This document shows positions 11,041 through 23,159 of a stretch of 64,000 nucleotides of DNA, piece after piece. The position numbers were made by a program, and so were the translations under genes. The DNA comes from Zanthoxylum bungeanum (lineage: Eukaryota > Streptophyta > Magnoliopsida > Sapindales > Rutaceae), in assembly GCA_019454045.1 (NCBI GenBank), contig SKCR01001836.1:1-64000 (forward strand), written 5' to 3'. Within the stretch, counting starts at the first letter, position 1. Every line of letters starts with the position of its first letter. Below the pieces are notes generated by a model. That model worked only from the letters and a program-made list of their open reading frames with translations, ran no database searches and had not been told where the DNA came from.

Positions 11041-12073
11041 GTTTTCTGACTCTCTCTGACTTACGCGGTTCTTGTGTATTCGAAGATTGTGGTACAGTTT
11101 CATCCCTGATGAACTGTTCGTGTTCCGTAACGGATTGGTGCTAGGAACAGTATTACTCGGATTTTCATCGAGTTTTACTTTCCTCTCACTTACCACTGCA
11201 TATAGGAATTCCTCTTAGGAAAACCGCATGGAGAGCAACAATTGAGCATTGTTCTCTTATGAGTTGTATAAGTACTATACTTTGGTTTCCCTAGGATAAC
11301 CTACAAATAGGCACTTATCCGATTTGGGTTCTAGTTTGGTACCATCCAAACGTTTAACGTGTCTAGCATCCCCAAATCTTCAGGAATGAGAAACCCGGTT
11401 TCTTTCATGTCCATAGCTGATACGGGGTCTGTCCAACAGATTTTTACGGAACCTTATTCAAAATAAGTATTGCATTGTCTTATGCGTATTCCTAGAAGGA
11501 ATTGGTAGCTCAGAGCAACTCATCATTAACCTTACCATGTCTAACAAAGTTCGGTTTCTCCGTTCGGACGCACCGTCCAATTGAGGTGTTTCAGGAGGAG
11601 TCCACTATGAAAGAATACCATACTCTTTCAAGTAATCTTGAAACTCATATGTTTAAGTATTTTACACTATGGTCCGACCGTAATTTTTTTAATACTTTAC
11701 CGGTCTGTTTTTACACTTCGTGTCGAAATTCTTTGAATTACTTAAAAGTTTCCGACTTGTGTTTCATAATATACACATAACCGTAACGCGATGCCACATC
11801 CGTAAAGGTTACGAAGTATTCATATCCACTTCTAGCCTAACTATCCATGGGCCCACATACGTCACTATGAACGAGGGCTAACAAATCGGTGGTACATACA
11901 CATTTACCATGTAAAAGGTATTTTAGGCACTTTGCCTAATAAACAAGATTCGCAGACATCATTTGAGTTAGGATCAAATCCGTCCAAGTATCTATTCTTC
12001 GAAAGTGTGGATATACGAGTCTTCTTAATGTGTCCCAGACAACAATACCACAAATACGTCTCAATAGATTTAC
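11041..12073 (-). pseudogene. copia-3 integrase (heavily decayed)
   Basis: This minus-strand stretch lies between the pre-integrase segment and RT, where copia integrase belongs. Only fragments can be read, for example a stretch near 11560-11610 corresponding to the 'NGVSERRNRT'-type region and a stretch near 11820-11900 corresponding to the 'H-x-D-V-x-G' core. No frame is open for more than a few dozen codons. The assignment is mainly by position. Confidence 0.55.
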
Positions 12074-12473
12074 TCAATTTGAGCCATTTGTTGTCATATA
12101 ATATGTTTGAGATTCATTTAAATTCGAAATATAAAGACGGTTATTCACATCTAATGTGTATATCTCAATATCATCTTTATAAACAAAACACTCAGTGTTC
12201 TGGAACATAAAGGTATACCCGCAATGGGTTGTACTAGATATAGAGATAATGTTTCTAGTCAAACTAGGTACATTACAATAGTCACCTAATGTAGGTACAT
12301 GCCCCAAGGGCAGTTCCAAAACTTAGGTTCCTATGCCCAAAACAGCGAATCTCGTCCCATTTTCGACTCGCAAGTCGATCTCATCTGAAGCCAGTCTCCT
12401 ACTTATCAGCAGATTCTGCACATCAGTACATATTTATGTACCACATCCAGTATCAAAAATCCAATTCTTAAAA
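12074..12473 (-). pseudogene. copia-3 protease and pre-integrase region (decayed)
   Basis: On the minus strand, an aspartic protease core D-T-G-C-G is readable at about 12440-12454 (DTG codons 12446-12454). After a frame change, the open segment 12074-12319 holds 'LGDYCNVPSLTRNIISISS' and 'HCGYTFMFQN', typical of the part between copia protease and the integrase zinc finger. Stops separate it from gag and integrase. Confidence 0.72.
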
Positions 12474-13281
12474 CTAATAGTGGTCATGTTTATAACAAAC
12501 ATACCTGAAGACGGAGCCTTGCCCCGCCTTCACTTCCTTAATGTCTGCCTTGTCCATACGGCAGTCACGCTTCCAGTGACCCCGTTTGCCACAGTTTAGG
12601 TAGACATCTTTAGATATGTCATTTGTCTTCCCAGAAGACTGTGATGATTTAGCCTTGCCCTTTTTTTCACACCCCCAGAAGCCTTTGGCCAAGCCTTGGC
12701 CTTCTGGCAAGTCGAAGTAAGATGCGCTTTGCGCTTCTTTTCCTTTTAGAAACTCTGGCTTTGTCTCCTTGAGTATATCCATTAACTCTCCAAGAGTTTT
12801 CTCTTGGTTCAAGATGAACCCGCCCCAGCATTCGGGCAGAGACTGTAAGATCAAATCTATGAAAGTCTCGGACTCGTAGGTAATGCCCAGCTAACCTAGC
12901 TTTTCGACGTCAGCAATCATCTGCGATACCTAGTGCTCGACAGATGTACCCTCTGATATACGCGAGCGAAATATCTTCTTTTACAATTCGTATTTCTAAG
13001 ATCTAAGGTTAGATCTATGAAGATCCTTTAATTTCAACATCATGGTATAAGGATCTAATCCTTAGTTCTGACGAAAAATTAAAGAGTCATTGCAACAAGC
13101 ATAACAGATTGAGCACTAAAGTTATCATCACGATGAGTCTTCCAAAGCTCATGCTCGACTATTTGCTCAACTCTGGGCTTAGGCCCTAGATGTTGCTCTA
13201 TCAAATAGAGTAACTTCTCAGCTCCCAGGACTATTGTGAGATTCATTTCCCAATCTGGAAAATTAAAGCTGTTAAAGACAT
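12474..13281 (-). pseudogene. copia-3 gag with CCHC zinc knuckle (decayed)
   Basis: The likely start is the minus-strand ATG at 13281, followed by out-of-frame text equivalent to 'WEMNLTIVLGAEKL' and 'KTHRDDNFSAQSVMLV'. The last open part, 12474-12854, reads 'ILQSLPECWGGFILNQEKT', a lysine-rich linker and a clear nucleocapsid zinc knuckle C-G-K-R-G-H-W-K-R-D-C preceded by 'VYLN'. The first knuckle Cys is kept, so the CCHC set is complete. Frame changes occur upstream of 12854. Confidence 0.85.
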
Positions 13282-15541
13282 TTTCACCCAGGATTATGTC
13301 CTTTGACGCTTAATCTTTCAAGTTATCTTGATTGTTATAGTCCAACTATCCAATCAACGATTTCGAGTACTATCAAATATAATGATTACTATAGTCCAAC
13401 TATATAACCAACTATAAATGAAGTAGTTTGAATACAGTCCAACTGTTAAATTAAAAACAACAACTGAATATTAGTCCAACTAATATATTTATATTTTTAA
13501 TGACGAAAAATAAAATGAGCGCGTATTGGCAAGTATTTAAACGAAATTGTAAATTTAATACTTGTCTCCCACTATTTTTAGGTGAGCCTCTAACCCTCTG
13601 TGGAGTACTCGGGAAACCTAGTTTCCTAGTGGGCTAGGATCCTGTTAAATAACACACAACCTTGACTTTGGCCAACAAGCTGTAAGTAACTAAACTAGAT
13701 AGATCTCTAAGATCAATTGGATCCCATCCAATTCCTAGATCCAGTAGGTGGACCTCCAAGTCCAAAACATATATCCAATATATGTAAATATATCCAATAT
13801 ATTTCCTAACCTTTTTCCTCTAAATCAACTAAACCTTGGCTTTTGCTCAACAAGCTTAATGATTCTAGTTAAGCGTGACCCATTGACAGTGGGAATGCTT
13901 CGTAATCGAGGTCGATGAACAAGAAGTGACCTTGACTTTGGCCAACAAGTCACAACTGCCCAAGACACGTGATATGTAACAAAGCTTACGTGGTTCAAAC
14001 ACATCCGCGATGGACAAAGGTCTTGACTTTGGCCAACAAACCAATGCCAATCTTGGATCTTGAGAGAGAACCACTCAATGGAAGGAAAAACACTTAATAT
14101 TGAATTAGGGTTTTTCGCGTAAATTGGCAACCAATTTATTATCTTTGATTATGTCTCATCATACACCCTTAAGCATGCATTCTAAAAGTATAATAAGGCG
14201 CAAAATAAATAATAATGATATGCGGATGAATATATAATATAATTTATTCCTAGAACAAATCTCTCCATTTCTTCTCTCCCGCTAGCACTAACTTCTACCC
14301 AATTACATAACACTAATAAGAAACCTCATTTATATTGAGGGGAATTGGTGAGAAGAGAAATACAAAGAGAATAGAGATAATAGGCTGGACAGGCAGGTCC
14401 AATTTAATAAATTCTAAATTTATTACAACAATTTCCAAAATTACCCTCACCTTTCTAATATCCATCTGATATACATTATTCATACAATACATCCAAGTAT
14501 TCACACATAGCATGTTATTCAATCAATCTAATCCAATTAATTAATCTTTGAATTAATGACCATCTAATATTCAAACAACGATTTGATTTGCGCGAGTCCA
14601 ACTCGTTTAAGAATAAATACTCAAAGTAAGTATTCTTGAATTATATCGAACTACAATTTTAAATCCAATTTAAATTGTATAAAATATTAATTCATGTTTA
14701 ATTCCAAATTAAATAATTACACTTTTAATAGTGCCTTTAAGGACTTGGATTCCAAATCCAATCCTATTGGGTCTCAAGGGCCCAATTAGTATCCAATACT
14801 ATTCAATTAAAGTCCAATGGGCTTTCAATTAATTCTTTAGGCATGAGCTTTGGCCATTATGGATCAAACCCAAGATGCCAAAGCCCAAGTTAGGAATCAC
14901 CCTATGCCACAAAATCAATTTAGCCCATTAGGCCCAATTAAATTATTAAAGGCCCAATGTCACACTTTGGACTTTATGGAAATGGTTTTAGGCCCAATTG
15001 GATCCAACCCAATTGTCCAAAACCAAACTCGGCCCAACCAAGTGCATTAAGCCCAAATACAATAATTAAATTAATACATCATTCCAAATTACATATTAAT
15101 TCAATTAAAGTGTAATTACCATAATTAATTAATTAACCTAATGTTTACAAAACATCAATATAATCCAATTAATCATGCCTAACATTTTAATTTATGTCCA
15201 ACACAAATTAAAGCACAATCAATCCATTCCAACATGCTTGGCTCACGACATTGGCAAGGAATTTGTCATGCAATTTGATTTCAATCCAATTAAATCAACA
15301 TTTATTATACATATCATGCCAACAACACATCCAATATGTCAAATTTCAAAAATCTATACTTTCGGCCAAGGTATAGATTTTAGGGAAAATTAATTTAATC
15401 AATATTACACAAATCTAATGATGCACAAATCCAATTCAACATCATATAAACTCAACCAAATAATCAATTTAGGCAAAATCAAGCTCCAAGCACAAAATCC
15501 CCAAATTAAAGTCTAAGAACCCTAGAATCAAATCATGCTTA
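13282..15541 (-). other. copia-3 leader between primer site and gag
   Basis: No gene is seen in about 2.2 kb. Three kinds of simple patterning are present. 'GTCCAACTAT'-type repeats lie at about 13335-13490. Four copies of CTTGACTTTGGCCAACAAG-like sequence lie near 13659, 13832 (variant), 13931 and 14021. A stretch at 14755-15055 is rich in GCCCAA. The leader is unusually long for a copia element. Confidence 0.6.
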
Positions 15542-15557
15542 GATCTTTCTGTTACCA
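15542..15557 (-). other. copia-3 primer-binding site (initiator Met tRNA type)
   Basis: On the minus strand TGGTAACAGAAAG lies directly inside LTR B. It is a mutated form of the copia primer site TGGTATCAGAGC, complementary to the 3' end of initiator methionine tRNA. This fixes the 5' end of copia-3 on the right-hand side. Confidence 0.7.
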
Positions 15558-15558
15558 T

Positions 15559-17456
15559 TTTTAGTGTCCTAGATATGCCACGGATCTCTAAGCGTGATTC
15601 GTGTGTGAAATAATCAAGAAGTTTGCGGAAAAAACTTACATTGATCGACTTTGACTTTCAAAACTTCCATGGATGTAGTGAAGCTCTAAGCTTTGAAGAT
15701 GGATTCCAACTCAAGGGTGAGTATCCCTATCACCTTCATTTGACTCCTTAAGTGCTAGCTAGAACAATTTGTGAAGCAAAAATCCTCCTCCTCCAAGAAG
15801 AAGAAGCTCACGTTTTTGGAGAGAAAATGGAGAGAAAATGTTGATGTGAATAGTAACCACTTCACACTTCCAAAGTTGACTAAGTAATATATAGTGAGGT
15901 TGAGTTTTGGATTTGGTTAGTGTGTTGTAAAAGCAATCCAAGCTTTTCACTCAACAAATCAAATCCAAAATTTTAAGCCTAACCACTTACATCATTAGTC
16001 AAACAAGTGATATAAGTGAAGTGGGTCCCACCACTTTTAAATTCCGAATTTAAGTCGGGACCAGGTTCGTTTAATTCCGAATAAATGAATTTTCCGTTGC
16101 GACATAATTAAATCCAATTTAATTAAATACTAATGCCTAGCAAAATTATTACGAAAGTCGCTTGCGAATTAATTCCAAATTAATTCGTTCACTTGAATTA
16201 AAATCCAATTTTAATTCTGCGTTGAAATCCAATTTCAATTAATATATCCAATATATTATTTTAGCCCAAATAAATAAATTAAATAGTAAATTCCAATTTT
16301 AACTATTAATTTATTTTACCGATTAATTCTAAATTAATCACATTCTCTCTTCTTCACGAATTAATCCTATGTTAATTTTCTCTCTCTCATAATTAATCTC
16401 AGATTAATTTTGTTCGAGTCAAATGTCATCGGTGAATCTTTGGGATGCGACCCAAGAGATCCCTGGATATGTTGACAGTAAATTCGGTCATCGGACTATC
16501 TAAATACGTGCGTACCCGATACCACATTCTTACCGATTTACAAGACATGGTTGGCTTCTAGCAAAGCACCGTGCCTACCCAATTCTCTAGAAATATTCTT
16601 CTACGGAATATATAATCTATATCAGGCGTAGTATACATAGTATTGCGTATTGCTATCCAATATCAGATGTCACATGCTAGGCCTAGGGCTGGAGTTGAGT
16701 CTGCCTCGTACGAAGCATATATTGGATCACAAGCAACTAGTCTCTTTAATCGGAAAGTCAAGACCTAGTCATACGTCCCCGATGGTTGCAACACTTTAGA
16801 GTACCAGTTATGTATCTCTGCGTGATCATCATCTCCATATGACTGAAGTGATACTTCCATCTTGACATCACACCCAATACACTACGATTCTCAGTATACC
16901 CAGAAGAGGCGTACACAGAACCTATAAAAGCCCCGGACGACCAAAACCAAACTATACTGATTGTCGCAAGTATTAGCGATGCAAGTCTCAGGTTAAGACC
17001 AAATACACCTACCCTGATTCAGACTCCCATAGACACATAGTCATACTACCAATGGGATTCCGATGGGTCTATCCAGAGCGAAGTTGTTTCCGTACATCAG
17101 TAAACAGAACCTCCAATTACACTTGCATGACTATCCAATACCCAAATATATGAGAACTATGTCGTTAAGCTTCCATAACGCGCATAAGTGTAATACTAGC
17201 CTATTCCGCCTTATCGATGTCCAGTCTCGATAATACTACGACTAGGGATATTTAATGATTAAACCTTCATGGATTAATATTGTCTCATATCTTATTAATC
17301 TGGTACTAATTATATGGACTTTTATCATTTATATATATCCAGGTAATCCAATTAAAAATGATAAAAGAGCAATTTCCTTTGACCCATAGTTAACTTTGTA
17401 CAAGAACATCATGTTCTTTACAAAATAGTGATGCTATGGGTCATAATTGTCCAACA
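15559..17456 (-). repeat. copia-3 LTR B (5' LTR in minus orientation)
   Basis: This is the partner of LTR A (7388-9304) with the same landmarks, for example GATCTCTAAGCGTGATTCG, GGTGAATC-TTGGGATGCG and a GTCCAACA terminus. The outer end abuts CTAGT at 17457-17461, the same target as LTR A. The inner TG/CA terminus is mutated (TTTTAGTGTCC against TGTTAGTGTCC). Confidence 0.88.
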
Positions 17457-18018
17457 CTAGTGCCCTAAAGTCAACTGGCTTGGGAGTCACTGGCCTAAAA
17501 CTCGCTACATGGATTGAATATATTGTAAATAAATAAATAAAAAATTCCATTGCTAAAAAAGGTGTGAATTATGATATAACTTTAGGAAAAAAATATTACT
17601 CTCTTTTCAACTGCACTTATGAATATTATGATCAAAATGATTTGATTAATACCTTGTTGGTTGTGTATGTGGAGAATGGTAAAAATAATCGGAGAATTTA
17701 CTTATTTGGTAGTTTAGAAAGAAAGAAAACAGCTATTAACTTGGATAAGAGTTTCACTTGTTTAGTCACTAACTTGTTTATCTTTTTATCTTTTTGCTTT
17801 TGTGTGCATTTGACGTTTGTGGGTATCGTTGATGTAAGCCCTCACGAGACTACAACTCATCCACTAGGGACACCTAGGGGTTTAAAGGCTTGTTGCATAC
17901 GCTAAATGCAATCTTGATCCCTACGAAAGTGGCTTAGTTTAATTTTATTTTAAAGTTGTTTATTGTATTTAATTTTGTTGATTTGCTCGAGGACTAGCAA
18001 AATGTTAGGTTTGGGGTG
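17457..18018 (+). other. Athila-1 3' untranslated region, part 2, and polypurine tract
   Basis: This is the end of the Athila-1 interior. It includes 'CTCGAGGACTAGCAAAATG' and the plus-strand primer tract TTAGGTTTGGGGTG at 18005-18018, flush against the LTR. A 113-codon open frame (17564-17905) reads through it and has a shorter relative at 9490-9753. It matches no family I know, and the frame is not kept in Athila-2 or Athila-3. Confidence 0.8.
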
Positions 18019-19667
18019 TGATAAGCAGTAAATATATCAGTATTTACCGTCCCTTTGACTTAATATTTTGTATAGTTTCTTGAATTTTTTGAATATTTTG
18101 ATTTTTTTTGTGTATTTTGTAGATAAATAAGGTTTCAGGACTCACTAGAATCAAATCGGGGCCAAAACAGCGAAAAACAAGCAAAAGGGTAAAATTGGAA
18201 TTCTGCATCGCGACACGCAACACTTCTGCATCACGACCGCTAACATGTGCCGCCCATTTGTCAACATCACATCACTTGCTATCATGCGCAAAACACGTGT
18301 CATCATCCTGTTGAATCAACGGCGCGTCACAACGCACAAGGGTTCTGCGTCGCGACGCATGGACCAAAAATTTCCCTATAAATTGAGGCCGAATTCATTT
18401 GAAATTTTCACACATTCTTCTGGGGATTTCCTTAAGAATACTAAGAAGGTTGTATCTTGTTTGCCTATTTACAGCTTTCTTATATTTAATTTTATTTTAT
18501 GCAATAGTACTTTCTTTATTTTGCTTTAAAGTATGATGAGGTAACTCTCATCTGCTGGAGTGAAAGGTTAAGCTTTTATTACTAATATTTAAAATTAATC
18601 TTCCTTAATTATAATATATAAACTATTTTAAACCTGACTTAATAGGATACCACCTTTATGGTCGGTTGGACTTAAATAAATTGATTTTAACCTGACTTAA
18701 TGGGATACCGCCTTTATGGTCGGTTGGAATTAATCATAAATCTGACTTAATCAGGATACCGCCTATATGGTCGGCTGGTAATGTCATGCAAAGTTTATAT
18801 ATTATAATAAGGGAGATATCTAAATTAGAAGTAATAAAAGTGGATCATCTAACCCCAGCATTTTCTTTATTGCTTTATTTACCTTTTTAATTTCAAGTTT
18901 TACTTTATGTCATTTTCTTTTATTAAGTTTATAATAGTCCTAGATATGTGTTGTAACTAAATACCATATTTGGGGTTGTGATGATTCTAATATCACCGGC
19001 TTATAATGGTTATTTTGTGTCTTGGGTAATATAAAAGTTTATTTATTGAGCCTTAGTCTTAATGTTTCTTCTTAATTGGCCACTAATAAGATTGATCTGG
19101 TAAACTTAAAATAAACTTGACGAAGGAATTTTAGGTTTCAACCTTAGACTATATAGCTCACGATCTCACCTTGGGTCATGGTGATCCTTAGGTAGATTTC
19201 ATTCCAGGATAGACATATACCTGTCGGGCGGGGATAGCCACAATTGGAACTTAATCTTAATGAATTCAGATAATTTGGTTAACATAGACATATGATTAAT
19301 TGGATTACTTTGGGTGTTTGCATCTGACCATCGATAGAGGCTTTTGCATAATTTCGTGTTCCAGGTTAATAAACCGATATATTGCACAAACATGAGATAG
19401 TCACTTCATCTTTAAAAGATATTGGAACGATTCGCAACCCTAGATAGTTTTATAATATTGAATTTTCCTTTAATTCACTTTCGCACTGTTTTAATTACTT
19501 GTCTTTAGTTTAAAATCACCATCAAATCAACAATCAATATATTAGATACTCGTAAACATTTGGCTTCATATATTAATAGCTAAGGTATTAAGTCCTCTTG
19601 GGATCGATATATTTTATACTACTTGAGCAATACGTGCGCTTGCGTTACATGTGTTTACCACGAATCA
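18019..19667 (+). repeat. Athila-1 3' LTR
   Basis: The LTR runs from TGATAAGCAG to CACGAATCA, 1649 bases. A TATA box (TATAAAT, 18377-18383) is preceded by a perfect 14-base palindrome TGCGTCGCGACGCA at 18346-18359. Three copies of a 'GGATACCGCC-TTATGGTCGG-TGG' motif lie at 18645-18780. The tail shares 'CCCGACAGGTATATGTCTAT' with the other Athila LTRs (here on the opposite strand near 19205-19225) and the end GCGCTTGCGTTACATGTG. The A/T-rich stretch between holds no gene. Confidence 0.9.
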
Positions 19668-20503
19668 GACGTCCATTTGAGCTTACCTCTCTGCATCTTC
19701 CTTCCAATCGCATCTCCCAGTTATGTGCGGTGTCTAAACATCCTCTCTTTAGTTGTGGTATCTAAGCCTTGGTCACGCTTCTTTAATTAAACTTTGTTAT
19801 TTGATTTCTAATAGGTTCTTAGGTTCTGTTACTGAACAGTCTTATTTACATTGTGTCTCCTGTCAACTTGAAAAATAACCAGCTTTATCATTTAATAATA
19901 ATAATACTTTTGTCACTCATTTGGACTTAATTCACTATGATATATGGGGACTTTTTCCTACACCTATTGTGGGAGGGTCCAAATATTTTTTCATATTCAT
20001 TAATGATTATTCTCGGTTTACTTGGATCTTTCTCATGAAGCAACGATCTGAACTACCTCAGATTTTCATTGATTTTGCGTCTATGGTTAAAATGCAATTT
20101 TCCAAAACCATCTGATAATTCCAAAGATTATCTTGACTCTAGCCTTTAAAGGTTTTTGAAAGAATAATGTACCTTACCCCAAAAATCTTGCCCATACACC
20201 TTTCAACAAAATGGTCGAGCATAATGTAAACATCGTTGTATTCTGGGTTTCTTTCGATCCATACTCATATCATCCTCTTGTCTATAATATTTCTAGAGTG
20301 AAGCCAATCTCACCGCATTATACGTTAATATTTATATTCCTTCTTCAGTCAGTAAACAACACGTGTCTTCCTATGAGTGCTTATATAATATTTCTCCATC
20401 CTATTATATTCTTAAAGTTTTTGGGAGTGCTTATTTTGTCATTCTTCCTCCTACTGAGCACCACAAGTTAGAACATCATGCTCAGGTTGTTTCTTAAGTT
20501 ATG
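19668..20503 (+). pseudogene. copia-1 integrase (decayed)
   Basis: A pre-integrase zinc finger is partly readable ('LSLGHASLIKL' near 19760-19790, then 'LHCVSCQLEK' near 19845-19875). The catalytic core starts in the open segment 19921-20115 with 'LDLIHYDIWGLFPTP' and 'FFIFINDYSRFTWIFLMK', holding the first catalytic Asp. Further on, 'FNKMVEHNVN'-type text (about 20200-20230) and 'FWECLFCHS'-type text (about 20420) show the C-terminal half in shifting frames. Ogre-B cuts it at 20503. Confidence 0.8.
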
Positions 20504-22966
20504 TGTAGGACACAGAAATCGGCGACGCTGTTCTAGGCTCGCGGCCTAGTCGGGAGTACGGAGTAGCCCACGGGGGACTAAACCGGAGAATAAAGGAGTC
20601 GCCACCCAGTGTGAACTGGGAAAATGATTTAAGGCCGCACTCACCCCTCACAAGGGAAGACCTCAAACCGTTGGGTTCGGAATGGTCCCCTACTTATGTC
20701 ACTTGTAATGAAATGATTTGTGCTATAATTTAACCAAGTCTACGAAACATTCATACGAAAAAATAACCTACTTCTAAGTTCACGTGCATGAAAATAAAAC
20801 CTATATCTAAGTTTGCATATAACCTATATCTAAGTTTGCATGCATAACAGTAAGTCGACATAACGGCAAACCGCAATAACACACAATAATCTCATTAACA
20901 TATTTAATTATCAAACGTGAAAAATAAATAACAACCTAAACATAAACATAAATCAAATTCCTAATGCAAAAGAAATAACTAATCATGCTCGGAAATAACC
21001 AACTAAATCATACATAAAAAATAAATAACATACTAAACGACTAAATCATGCTTAGACATAAGATTGGATGAAACGAAATATGTGTGTCTCTCAAGTGGTA
21101 CGTGGAGTTGTTTCCCAAGTATAAACTGCATTACCGTCCATTCGGATTCGGCTACGGAATTTACTTCTGGGTTTCCATCCGATATACCGTAAGAGAGAAC
21201 ACATATTCCATTCATCCGAAAGTCATAGCATACAACAATCAACAATACTCATGCAAAGTAAAATAAGAAAATAAATAAGAATAAATAAAAAGGGTGCCCT
21301 CAGGTCTAACCTCTTAAGTGGTCTCTTGGAAGTGCGTTACGTGTTCGTTGGAAGGGTTAATACTCCGCAACTTTTCTGGTTCGCTGGTTCAATATTTTCT
21401 TTCGTTGCTTCACTATTTTGGGCTACTATTTTCTCTGTTTTTGTTGATATTTTTGAGGTTGTTTTGCTGCTGTTTTGGGGTTGTTTCGGGGACTATTTTT
21501 TAGGTTATTTTGCTGCTGTTTTTAGGGTTGGTTCGGGGACTGTTTTAGGGTCAATTTTTGGGACTGTTTTGGGGTGTATTGGGTCACGGTTTTAGGGTAT
21601 TGGGGGCTGTGTGGGCTGCTGTTTGTGATGGTTTTGTTCGGTGACTATGGGCAGTTTAAGTGGGGGTTTACTACCCTGCTGTTGGCTGTGTATTTGTCGG
21701 CTGAGTGGGTGATCAGTGAGGGCTGTGGCGTGAGGGGTTGTTGCTTGTGCGTGTGAGTGGGTGAGGTCAGTTGTTTCGGTCTAGGGGTGATGATGGTTGG
21801 TGGTAGTGTAGGTTATTGAGAGAGAGAGCATGTTCTCTTTGTTTGGTTCGTGAATAGGGAGTCCAAGCCGAGAGTGGTGAGAGTGCTTAGTCGGTGGCTG
21901 AGCGTTGGTGGCGTTTCTTTTGAGAGAGGGCTGTGTTGTAGGCTGCTTATGTATAAGTTGTGCGCGTGTGATGAGAGGGCCGACTGTCTTTGTGTGTGTG
22001 GCTTATGGGCTGAATATATTGTTTTGAGCGAGGGCTGTGTCGTAGGCTGCTTTTAGGGTTTTAGTGTGAGGTGTCGAGGGTTGTTTACGTGAGAGAGCAG
22101 TGTGAGATGATGCTATGGTGGATGAGAGTTGATGAGAGAGAGGGTGAGTTAGGATGTGTTTAGGGTTTATTACCGAGAGGAGAGAGGTGAAAGAGGGAGT
22201 GGATGCTAGGGTTTCTTTGTGGTTTTTATTGTTTTTTATTTTGGTTTGGAGAGAGAGAGGCCAAGAGAGAAGGCCGTGAATATTAGGGTTTATTTCTTCT
22301 TTTGTGTGTGGACGTGAGAATGAGCTAGGCTATTACCTTGTGTATTGTCGTGGATGAGTTAAGGATCAAAGAGTTGGGTTTGTGTTTCTTTTTATAGGCA
22401 AGGGTTGGGGTTTACCTTATGGGAATAGGGAAAGAATATTACAATTATGAGGATATCTTTTAATTTGTGTATCATAAGGAAAGGATCTCTTCATTTTAGG
22501 AAGGTAAATTGATTTGATTTGATTTGATTTTATTTAGTTTAGGCATGTGATTTAATTTAATTAGGAATGTGATTTATGAGATTTGATTTGAATCTTTTAA
22601 TTGGGAAGGTGATTTGGTTTGATTTTAGCATGTGTTTAATATGTGGTTTTTTTATTTTGGAAGGAGGTGGGCGTGGGGTTAAAGGCTTTGGGCATGTATT
22701 TGGTTTGTTTTGGTGGGCTTGGTGTGTGGTTTGGTGATGTATGGGCTTGGTGTGTGACTTGCGGGGGTTTTGGGCTAAGGATAAGTTTTAAAAGAGAGGT
22801 CCAACGAGCGAACCCACAGCTAAGCAAACGAATTTAGTCCAACAAGACATTGATTTCTGAATTTCCCTTCCGACGTCCGTTTCCCGCGACTTCCGTGACT
22901 TAAATAGGTAGTGCCTCCATATGAGACTCATCATCGGGACTTATATGCAAAAATACAGTGCCTACA
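20504..22966 (-). repeat. Ogre-B 3' LTR
   Basis: This 2463-base LTR reads TGTAGGACACAG to GTGCCTACA on the plus strand. A minus-strand TATA box (TATAAAAA) lies at 22389-22396. The GC-rich end near 20510-20600 ('CGCGGCCTAGTCGGGAGTACGG') is homologous to the ends of Ogre-C and Ogre-D. Short open frames within it (21318-22056) are low-complexity G/T-rich text, not genes. Confidence 0.9.
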
Positions 22967-22986
22967 GTCGCCCCCACTTTGATGGG
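22967..22986 (-). other. Ogre-B polypurine tract
   Basis: On the minus strand CATCAAAGTGGGGGCGAC ends exactly at the LTR. AAAGTGGGGGCGAC is the form typical of Tat/Ogre plus-strand priming sites. Confidence 0.8.
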
Positions 22987-23159
22987 ACTTGTGCAGTGTG
23001 TGACAGTGACAATCCTATCAAAGTTATGCAATGCATTTTTACTTACCTGGCTCGCCAGCTGCCACATGACTTGCATGCTGCTTCGAACTGAGTTGATGAT
23101 GTGGTGAGGTGCTGTGACCCCTGAGGTTCATCCCAGCAAGATGCTGCGATCTCTATGAA

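Larger units (their letters stand above)
9770..17456 (-). mobile_element. copia-3: Ty1/copia element interior and 5' LTR, 3' end missing
   Basis: Read on the minus strand: LTR B, primer site, a leader of about 2.2 kb, gag with CCHC knuckle, protease, integrase, RT and RNase H, which is cut off at 9770. The RT phrase 'VCKLNRSIYGLKQA', the CCHC gag and the LTR of about 1.9 kb suggest the Tork/Angela side of copia; that lineage call is tentative. The last part of RNase H, the polypurine tract and the adjacent LTR are replaced by Athila tail. Every gene has stops or shifts. Confidence 0.85.
1..19667 (+). mobile_element. Athila-1: Ty3/gypsy Athila element, 5' end outside window
   Basis: The order gag, protease, RT, RNase H, integrase, two accessory genes, long 3' untranslated region, polypurine tract and LTR is read on the plus strand. 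The 5' LTR, primer site and start of gag lie left of the window. The 3' LTR ends in CA at 19667; GACGT at 19668-19672 is the candidate target duplication, but its partner is outside. Copia-3 material (7388-17456) interrupts the 3' untranslated region. All genes carry stops or frameshifts, so the element is dead. The lineage call rests on the protease and RT text, shared with Athila-2, which has a tRNA-Asp-type primer site. Confidence 0.9.

Noticed and set aside
17564..17905. 113-codon plus-strand frame with a relative at 9490-9753
   Set aside because: The similarity comes from the duplicated Athila 3' untranslated region. The frame is not kept in Athila-2 or Athila-3 and shows no known domain.
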